From NCBI GenBank assembly GCA_023213395.1, contig CM041465.1, positions 159,347,741 through 159,411,740 of the forward strand: a DNA stretch of 64,000 nt. Reading direction: 5' to 3'. The stretch comes from Cycas panzhihuaensis. Taxonomy: Eukaryota; Cycadophyta. This document shows, piece by piece, positions 56,091 to 64,000 of the stretch. Positions within the stretch are counted from its first letter, which is position 1; every line of letters starts with the position of its first letter. The position numbers were made by a program, and so were the translations under genes. The notes beneath the pieces are model-generated. The model worked only from the letters and a program-made list of their open reading frames with translations, ran no database searches and was not told the DNA's origin.

Positions 56091-56416
56091 TGTTAGAATA
56101 TAATGTTTAATTTCTAGGTTATATGTTTTTAAATTAAGGGTTTTATACATTGTTTGGGCTAATTTATAACTTAATATTGTAACTTCTACATGTGTGGGGT
56201 AATTTGTACATACATTTTATAAAATCCTTGTAAGATCATCATGCAAAGAGCCCTATGTCATCTTGCATGATCTTCCTATCTTTGTAACAAATGTAATGAA
56301 CTATTGAGTTACTATATATACACACTCAATGCACTAGGAGAAAGATGAGAAATATATTGAAGTTTTATTATTATTTATCTTGAGCTTCATATATTATGTG
56401 TGTGCATAATTTTATA
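56091..56416 (+). repeat. 3' LTR of LTR-X
   Basis: 326 bp, TGTTAGAATATAATG...AATTTTATA (terminal CA mutated to TA). Confidence 0.92.
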
Positions 56417-56421
56417 ATATG

Positions 56422-58780
56422 TAGGGATCAAAACACCACACAAAAGAGCATATGTGATATAAAAGGGAAATCTATATAAATTTTGATAGTATTTCTACCT
56501 ACTAGATTAAGTTATGACATAAAAGTGTTTATTACTACCTTTAAAAAATGTTAAAATTATATAGAAAAGGGCCTTGGAAGTTAATATCCTTAGGGATGTT
56601 ACTAAAAAATTTCAACAAAGTCTCCCTTACCCTATGGGCAATCTCAAGAGAGAAGAATGTATACTAATAAATAAGCCTAGGCAAAATCTAATGGCATTTC
56701 TACTAGTAGGATCCTATTATACTTGAAAAAAGTTTCTTAAGATCTTTAGAATCAACAAAAAATATCTTAAAAAACATAATTTGGAGGAATTATACCTATG
56801 GAACCTCATGAGAAAATTTCCACAGAGTTTCCTTTAGCCTATAAATACTTTTCAACATCAAAAGGAGAAGAGAATAAATGAACAAGAAAAGTACAGACTC
56901 CTAGCTCAATGCTTCCACTACTTATAAACAAAAGTCTTTATATACTCCTCTAACTTACCAAGTTAGTGATAAAGGAGCATATATACATATATATGCACAA
57001 ATGAAAAGCACCAAGACTAAGAACAATATTTAAACAAATTAAACTACATGTAAAAGATGATAAAAAATATGAGGTAATCCTTATAAATTATGTAGTTGTC
57101 ACCCTATAAGGGTTTCACAATACCAACAACCCCTCTAAGAGCCTTCTTGATCACCTCTACCAATAGAAAGTTGATATGAAAGCATGTAGCAAGGAGGAAA
57201 CTAAGTGAAATCAATAACAAATAACATGAGAAATGGAAGTATAAGATGGCATGCAAGCTTATAAGCAACATTCACTTAGTAAGAATAATTCTAGAAAAGT
57301 TTTGGTATAATTTCAACAACATGCCATTGCAAAAAAATTCTTGCCCATTTCTTATGGAGAGTAGGTTGTATAAATACATTTATTAAGGGAGCCCCTTGGT
57401 AGATTTAAGACCCATGGTTTTAATGATGCATGAGAAAAAAACATGAATTCATAGTTCATGGGTTTAAATGTGTTCCAAGTTCAATGCAATTGGGTCAAAG
57501 TTTCAAATGCAAAACCATGGATTAGACAATGGTTTTTAGGGACCAATAAAGGGCCAAAGATTACAACATTAACTATGGGTATCCCTTATCATAAGGTGTA
57601 TTTAATTTTGGTGTCTAGAGGAGGAAGAGATGGTAAATTTTTAAATTAAAATATTGCCCATAATTTTATAATAGTATGCTGGCTCACAATTATAAAAAAT
57701 AGAATGGAATGGATTACTCCATTAGGATTTTCTCAACATTATAAGATTGTATCATTGAGAAAACAATAATAGTATAAAAGCACCCCATTGTGATTTTTGT
57801 AATAGGCCACTTGTGTCATATTACAAAAATTAAAATGGGGTGAAAAGATGTAATGGGGCAAAGTAAAATCCAATAAAAAAGGACTTAGGGTTAAAATACC
57901 ATCAATAAATAGTAGCAAGAGTGGATAATAGTCATAAATAGGGCACAAAAGTGCTTTGAAAGATGCTTAGGGGGTTATTTCCAAATATGTAGGACCCTAG
58001 TGAACAAGCAATATAATTCCATTAATTATGGTGAGAATTGTCATAGGCTAAAAAATGCATAGACCTATTGCCATATCATAAGCAAAACCAAGTAGCACAT
58101 ATAGGCACACATATATAAAAACAAGAAATCAAATTAAGGTGAGAGTAGTAGATGCATACCTAACTTACTTATGTAGTTAATGAATGTTGAATTCTCAATT
58201 GGAAGGAAACATTTGACCTCTTAGTAGTAGAACCTCTCTAGTCCTATACTGTGAGAGAATGAATGTTGTCAATAATACCCATCAAATCATGCATGCATTT
58301 AGCTTAGTTAAGGGAAGGGAAAATATAAGAAGAGATGGCTTAAAAGCTTAGACTTAACGATGAACTAAAAAACCCTAAAAGGAGAACTATCCTATAATAA
58401 ATGATGTCATAAGATATGTATGACCAAATGGTTGGCCTAAATGTTTTATCTATGTGGAACATGATGAACTACAATGGATGAGAATTAGGCTAAAAGGGGC
58501 CTTGCCAAATTGTCGAGAGAACATAATCAAGAATAATGAACCTATGGTTATCTATCTTCAAATTTTCAACTATTGATTAATCATAACTTCGAGATTGACT
58601 TGGGTAGAATTTAACTTTAATCAAAGGAATGATAGGCCTTAAGATAAGTAACTTTTCAATAATGTCAAGCCCTATTCTTTCAGTTAGGCACTATGAAAAA
58701 TGACTAAGCGTGAGCTCAAAATCATCATAACTATGCTAGAATGAATTTGAAGTACATTAGTTAGGCCTTAGATAATAACA
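56422..58780. other. Unassigned stretch, possibly the 3' part of Tat-C
   Basis: No supported gene. If Tat-C (minus strand) continues past its integrase, its end and 3' untranslated region would fall here, but I could not align it with the Tat-B 3' region. Confidence 0.4.
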
Positions 58781-58901
58781 TTACACTCATTTATATTATT
58801 GGTTTAGTATAGAGACACCATCCTATGGGTTGTGTAAAAAATATTATAAAGTTATTCTACCTCTCTATTGTAGAGCATGGTTTGTTGTCTGTGGTTAAGA
58901 C
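58781..58901 (-). pseudogene. Tat-C integrase, continuation after Copia-3
   Basis: When Copia-3 is removed, minus-strand sequence at 63549 joins 58901 and reads HDILTTDNKP, matching DILIIDN in the Tat-A integrase, with the second catalytic Asp (Asp of TDN) at about 58885. Downstream the frame becomes unreadable. It confirms the insertion point of Copia-3. Confidence 0.7.
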
Positions 58902-59138
58902 TATTGGAAATCAACCTGCACTAAAATATTCACAAACATAAATGAAACCTCTACAAAATAGAACACCTCCACAGGATCGAACGATACCCTTAAGGTACCT
59001 CCATTGTATTAATAAAATATCATTACAATAACCTTACAATATGATACACAAAATTGTGTATTTATAATACAAGTCATGATGGAAGAGTAGGACCCACTTG
59101 TATGTGGGACAAATCAAATGTACATTAATATTCTAACA
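58902..59138 (-). repeat. 3' LTR of Copia-3
   Basis: 237 bp. On the plus strand it runs TATTGGAAATC...TTCTAACA. The terminal TA (plus) is probably a mutated TG and is shared by both copies. The purine run AAGTGGGAG precedes it on the minus strand. Confidence 0.9.
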
Positions 59139-59149
59139 CTCCCACTTAA

Positions 59150-59940
59150 TGTACATTTGGGTCATTTGTATTTGTAATGCTTTGTCCTTGGAAATGTCTT
59201 GAAAATAATGTCTTTAACTTGATCCTTATCTTCAATTTTGTAGAGATTTCTTTGTTGTAGACTAATGTCTTTATCTTGATTTTTGTATTCAATTCTATAC
59301 TGATGCCTTTGCAAGATGATATCCTCAACTTGATTTCTGTCTTCAGTTCTATAGTGACGATGCTGATGTAGCTGCTCTACCAAGTGTAAATCCTAATTCT
59401 TTATTGCGGTTGGTCTAGTCTGATGAAGATCTTGTAAGTAACCATCTTCAATCATAACTTTCCTATCATCATTATCCTATATAAACTCTTGATCACCATG
59501 TATAATAGTGATTTCTTTAATATTAGGAGTAGAGTCTTAATCAACTTGCATACTCTTTGAACTTGAATCAATGCTCAAAGAAGGTACATCATTCAAACTC
59601 GAATCAATATTTAAAGTAGGAATATCATCAATATAAGACTCATCTTTTATAGGATTATCATATTCAATTTCTCTTGAAATCTATTCATCACTTTCAATGT
59701 CTTCATCTATAATCTCATCACTGCATTCAACCATCGTTTCTTTACATTCAATAGAAGCTTCATTAGTACTTATACATTCTTCATACTGACATATCATTTT
59801 ATTAGTTTTGATGATATTTTCTTCATTTATTGTACCTGTACCATAACTAGCCTTAATTGGTTTTTCAATCATTCACTGTGTCTCTTTAGGAGTTTGTTCA
59901 AATACTTCCCTTAGAAAATCCTAAGCTTCTTTAGCATTAC
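59150..59940 (-). pseudogene. Copia-3 sequence after gag, decayed
   Basis: Minus-strand frames here are rich in Glu, Ile and Lys (59872-59681: ECSDEIIDEDIESDE). A short repeated pattern, a Tyr-Arg-(T/I)-Glu motif four times, lies in 59383-59162 (YRTEDRNQVEDI, YRIEYKNQDKDI). These could be the C-terminal tail of gag, where a zinc knuckle would be expected but is not seen, or filler left after loss of pol. I do not recognise a domain. The 18-24 bp degenerate tandem repeats (59200-59380) explain the repeated peptide. Confidence 0.4.
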
Positions 59941-59952
59941 TTGCATGTAGAA

Positions 59953-60264
59953 TCATAGGAATGACAAATGGAATTTGGAAGGAAGATCAACCTCATTGAA
60001 TACAGCACAAATCATAATGAATGCTTTTCTATCTTTCTTCTCAAGCATTTCCTTTTCTTCTTCATCCTTAGGGATATCATATTCATCAATAACAATCTTC
60101 CCCAAACCTCTAGCTATGAAAAGACATCTCATTTTAATTATCCAAAAGAAGTAGTCTTCACCATTAAACTTAGGTATTGGAAAAAACAAATCCCTTAAGT
60201 AGTATTCATTTGTTTCAGGAGCATATATAACCACATCATTATCCTCCATGGTTGTAAGTGACAT
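59953..60264 (-). pseudogene. Copia-3 gag N-terminus
   Basis: From ATG 60264 the minus strand encodes 103 residues. After an acidic start it reads FPIPKFNGEDYFFWIIKMRC then LFIARGLGKIV, and ends in AFIMICAVFNEVDL. The PKFNGxDYxxWxxxMxxxL pattern is the standard opening of copia gag (the UBN2/DUF4219-type region). It would start the particle protein. The frame then breaks and no intact continuation is seen. It lies about 3 kb from its 5' LTR, an unusually long leader, and about 0.8 kb from its 3' LTR. Confidence 0.8.
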
Positions 60265-61816
60265 TTTCTAACACCATGTCCCTTTTTCAATCAACAAATT
60301 CACCCATTAATCTCAATAAACTTTCTCATATCTCATGTCTCTTATATTACTGACTTCATCATCACATCATTGTCAAATAGTCGTATACAAAGAATATCTA
60401 AAATACTTACTTCACCATAGAATCAAGGCTTATATCACATACATCTCATAAAAATCATGTATACCTCATGTCACTATTAAGCTGCCAACATACATCACAC
60501 TTCAGTTGATTGCTTAAAAACACAACTCATTACTCATATGCAACTCAACAAAGTCTTTCAACAAACTTGTCCTTCTTTGCCCATTCAATCAATTAGAACA
60601 CATCATCAAACATGTCTAATCTCATCCTTAAAACATGCTAGTAACCTCACATGTTACAAACACCTCATTACCTCAAATCACCATCTCTCTTACCCTCAAG
60701 TTTGCCTTATCAAGCCTATAAACCCCTTTTACATAAATCACATTCCTAGGGACACTAAATTTCCATATGTCATCCAACTCATTCATGTAAACAAGAGAAA
60801 TAATAGATGTCTCTTTACCAACTTCACTCTCTCATGTATAACATAAAAGCATCATATCATCAAAGTACAATTACATACAAAAGAGCATTATACCATAACA
60901 CTCACATCACCATAGTACATCCATTCACAACTCACCCCTTTTATAGTGAAATGTATCACATACATGTCCTATCATTTCTTTCACATTTACATAATCATGA
61001 TCAATAAAAGACCATAATAAAAAGGAGCCTTCACCTCACTGCATTAATGCTATAATGGATACTACATAATGAATCATATAATCTTCAACATCTCAAAGAT
61101 GATAGAGTCAAACCCTTCTCACTTAAATGAGCTACACATAATACACTTTCAAACATTTCATGTTTAATTCATTGCTCAATTGCTCCATCTTTTTAAGAGA
61201 CAAAGGACCACTCATCTCATCATCAATGCTTTCTTATGCAAGTGTATGCAACAAAAAAAATTATTCACTATCTCACTTTACCATATCAAAACATATCATA
61301 TCATCACCATAATGTGCTCATGCATCTTACCAAAACACATATAGAGGTCATGACTCTACATTATGTCATGACATCATTGCCAATTAAAAGTGCAAAATGA
61401 ACACTCATATCACTTTATAAAAGGCAATGTTGATATATATTAAAATCGATCTTTAAAGGACGCAAAGCAAAAACGGGCAATGAATAAATATTGATATATA
61501 AAATTGGCATGGGTGAACTCCAAAATACATTTTATTAAATCAAATGTGATGCAATATAAACAAGTGATTTTATAAAAAGAAACAAACACAAACACAATGG
61601 TGAATATGAATGACTGCACATATATATGGGTGAACTTTATTTAATGTCATGGCGAATATGAATGACAACATGCATATTCATTTAATGCCATAGCAACGCA
61701 AGGCAACAAATAGGCGATAAATCTCACGGGTCATTATAATATTTATTGTTTTGATTTACACACTGCAAGTAGATAACGAAATGTAGATAATTATGATCAT
61801 AATAGATAGTTGATAG
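60265..61816. other. Copia-3 leader, G-poor on the plus strand
   Basis: No gene. From 60270 to about 61350 the plus strand is strikingly poor in G and rich in A, C and T (CATCATCACATCATTG style). From 61440 to 61740 short motifs recur, such as ATGGGTGAACT and GCGAATATGAATGACA. Confidence 0.6.
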
Positions 61817-62407
61817 CTATGCATGATATTTAGAAGAAAAAAAAAAATATGGTAAAATATATACACATAGTCCATAATAGAGGGATATAAAAGTCCAGTT
61901 AATACATACAGATGTCCAGATTTCAAATCGAGATGATTGCATTCGCATGCCATCATTTTCCTTTACTAGTATGCTAGTGGATGATCTTTTTCCCATGAAA
62001 TAATCAAGGATATCATGAATATCAGGAAAAGAAGAAGAAGTAGCGAACATGTATTCATTATCAATTTCATTGAGGCTTGGCCCACATATTTCTTCTGTAA
62101 CTTTCATTTTTTGCAAATCCAAATTTGGTTTAGGTTACATGACTAAAGGCCATGAATCAGAAAATATAGGACTCAGGAAAATATTGGAGCAAAATGATCA
62201 ACATACGAGCCAAAACAGTTTAGCATCTGAAACCCTAATGGAAAATGTAGATAATCTAATGAAGGATTTAGATTTTTCTCTAGCAGAAGAGACAGAAAGT
62301 GTTGAGGGATCTTTAGGGTTTAAAGAGAATCTAAATGTTTTTTCAAGGTTTAAAGAAAACTTGAGTTTGTTTATAGATTTAGAGGAAGTATTATAAATAT
62401 TAAACAA
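61817..62407 (-). other. Two opposing protein-like frames of unknown origin
   Basis: The minus frame 62122-61817 opens MDLQKMKVTEEICGPSLNEI and contains FPDIHDILDYFMGKRSSTS before turning hydrophobic. The plus frame 62049-62396 reads SENIGLRKILEQNDQHTSQN then SLASETLMENVDNLMKDLDF and is open for 115 codons. They overlap by about 75 bp. Either could be a captured exon in the Copia-3 leader, since no stops interrupt them while the rest is decayed. I do not recognise either protein. Confidence 0.35.
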
Positions 62408-63312
62408 TGGCTAGTAAATATCCTCCACAAGTGATAAAGAACAATGACACACTAAGTTAAAGACAATTGCGAATGAGATTTATACTAATGTCTTGGAAAA
62501 TAATGAAAAGTATGCAGAATAAAATGGTGATGGGAGTATGCAATGATTAAATCAACATGTATAAGGGTGACTACAAATTTATTATATACAAGTGAGGGCA
62601 CAAATCGATATACAATGATCAAAATATGCAGTATGAAGACATTACGGTGAGCACAATGGATATAACAGATGAACAATATCAAGTGGCTACATACATGTTA
62701 TACACATTAACGTGTAGGTGATTGAAATCAAATAAAACTATGGCTGGATGATGAGGATAGAGATGCAGGGCAGATAAAATATATCTTAGACATCTCTCAA
62801 ATTACCATGTAGAGGAAATCATGGATGACATAAATCATCATGCAAGTATCATTACCCAGTGACAAAAATATTGATATATCAAATATTGAGGCTGAATATA
62901 TGTAACTGGTGCTAATAATTAACATGCAATTCTCATATTATACATATATATGTGAGGGCAACCAAAAATATGATTCAAAACCTTAAATTTATCAACAAAA
63001 GATTAATATTTAATGAGCATACCTTATATTTATTGACCATATTATACTTTTCACTGCTTTACAATAGACTTAGGGAGGTTCTGCACTCTACAACTTCTCT
63101 TTATAAATGAGTAGCGATAAACATCTCTTAATTGCTTAATTAATGCCAAAATCACCTCCACACAATTATAGGGATTCTATAGACTCAACAACGGTTATAA
63201 GAGGAATGGGAATTATCAAACAGAAAGTAGCCACCTCCTCATACACCAGACTTAGGGTTTCATCAATCAACACTTCCTCGCTTAATTTTGCTTCACCTTG
63301 GCTCCGATACCC
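62408..63312. other. 5' leader of Copia-3, no gene
   Basis: No protein-like frame that I trust. On the minus strand, directly after the 5' LTR, GGTATCGGAGCC is a slightly altered initiator-Met primer-binding site (plus-strand GGCTCCGATACC, 63300-63311). Confidence 0.6.
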
Positions 63313-63548
63313 TATTGGAAATCAACCTGCACTAAAATATTCACAAACAGAAAAGAAACCTCATAGAATAGAACACCCCCATAGGATCAAACGGTGTCCT
63401 TAAGGTACCTCCATTGCATTAATAAAATATCATTACAACAACCTTACAATATGATACACAAAATTGTATATTTATAATACAATTCATGATGGAAGAGTAG
63501 GACCCACTTGCATGTGGGACAAATCAAATGTACATTAATATTCTAACA
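63313..63548 (-). repeat. 5' LTR of Copia-3
   Basis: 236 bp, paired with 58902-59138. On the plus strand it runs TATTGGAAATC...TTCTAACA. Confidence 0.9.
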
Positions 63549-64000
63549 AAGATGTCATGAGCTCTAAATTAGAAAATGATATATAAGAAGATGAACATAG
63601 TGATAACATTACCAATATTAGAGGACAAAGGGATTGCCTCTATCTATTTAGTAAAGTATTTGGTTATAGTAAGGATGAACTTATGTTCTACAAAGGATGG
63701 AGGCATAATTTCCCTAACTGGGTCTAACCCTAATTGGGAGAGGAGCCATGATGATATAATAGTATGAAGAGCCTTGCAAATGCACTTAGTATTTCTAATA
63801 CTTTTAAATATATGTGTGAGTACCTTTGAATAGGGTAGGCCAAAAGAAACCCATATAAAGTATCATTTAGGCCATAGACTATCTTATAAAGTATCCCTTG
63901 TAAATCCTATCATGGCATCAATGAAGGACCTTGTCAGTCTTAGTGGGACCAATGCATTATAGGAGAAACCCTTTAAAGGACCTCATATAGAGTGTATTAT
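63549..64000 (-). pseudogene. Tat-C integrase, N-terminal zinc region and core start
   Basis: Read on the minus strand from 64000, the sequence gives KVLHQCHDRIYKGYF, GFFWPTLFKGTH, CKALHTIISSW then QLGLDPVREIMP and HKFILTITKYFTKWIEAIPL. This is the zinc-binding region and first part of the catalytic core of the same integrase type as Tat-A (590-1080). Comparable bases translate on the opposite strand as NPNWERS here and NPHWEKG at 739-927, showing the relationship. The frame has stops. It continues at 58901 after removal of Copia-3. The element extends beyond the right edge. Confidence 0.8.

Larger units (their letters stand above)
52295..56416 (+). mobile_element. LTR-X: LTR element with unrecognised internal sequence
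   Basis: LTRs 52295-52619 and 56091-56416 align end to end with mostly transitions. The target-site duplication ATATG is perfect (52290-52294 and 56417-56421). An initiator-Met-like primer site (TGGTATTAGAGC, 52622-52633) and a TATAGGAGGG polypurine tract (56081-56090) set the plus orientation. The 3.4 kb interior has no gag or pol that I can recognise. It is probably a LARD-like non-autonomous element or one with an unknown coding region. Confidence 0.88.
58902..63548 (-). mobile_element. Copia-3: minus-strand copia-type element with gag only
   Basis: LTRs at 58902-59138 and 63313-63548 are about 93% alike. Flanks AAGAC (58897-58901) and AAGAT (63549-63553) agree except for one C/T change, and the joined host frame confirms the site. 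On the minus strand the order is LTR, primer site, leader of about 3 kb, gag, a short tail, polypurine tract, LTR. Protease, integrase, RT and RNase H are absent, so it needs a helper. Confidence 0.85.

Overview
The window is intergenic plant nuclear DNA made almost entirely of nested, decayed LTR retrotransposons. I find no intact host gene, no rRNA or tRNA gene and no CRISPR array. The elements, the initiator-Met tRNA primer sites, the chromodomain integrases, the plant mobile domain and the beta-tubulin fragment all indicate a seed plant with a large repeat-rich genome. A gymnosperm is my guess, from composition and element types only. Most reading frames are broken by C-to-T (or G-to-A) changes that turn Gln and Arg codons into stops, as expected for methylated, silenced repeats. 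LAYOUT, LEFT BLOCK (1-28726): a Tekay-type chromovirus (26350-28726 is its 3' remnant) was hit in its integrase by Copia-1 (6653-26349; its 5' end is outside the window). Copia-1 was then hit twice by the same Ty3/gypsy Tat-like family: Tat-A (1-6652, 3' part only) in its leader, and Tat-B (9806-23994, complete with both LTRs) in its polyprotein gene. MIDDLE BLOCK (29316-50605): a chromovirus with a deleted reverse transcriptase (29316 to about 33555) abuts a minus-strand gypsy element (Gypsy-M, 45482-50605 plus a stub at 33556-33578). Gypsy-M was split by a young LTR element that has no gag or pol and carries pieces of host genes (33579-45476, perfect TSD TGAAT). That element was split in turn by Copia-2 (34036-42338, perfect TSD ACTGA). 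RIGHT BLOCK (50606-64000): a solo LTR (51456-52044), an LTR element with unrecognised content (52295-56416, perfect TSD ATATG), and a minus-strand gypsy integrase (Tat-C) interrupted by a gag-only minus-strand copia (Copia-3, 58902-63548). MOST INTERESTING CONTENT: Tat-B carries an antisense gene with a plant mobile domain (17290-19229, minus strand). It can be read as two exons joined in frame across a consensus GT-AG intron, and a TATA box lies upstream on the same strand. The same family has a second RNase H placed after integrase, next to the 3' LTR. Tat-B has lost RT, RNase H and integrase, yet its gag-protease frame runs without a frameshift from 12883 to 16590, like a non-autonomous family that keeps gag and protease. 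The gene-carrying element holds a beta-tubulin fragment in permuted order and a piece resembling a processed mRNA 3' end with poly(A). Its LTRs are nearly identical, while those of the element nested inside it differ by many small indels, an age paradox that suggests sequence error or conversion.
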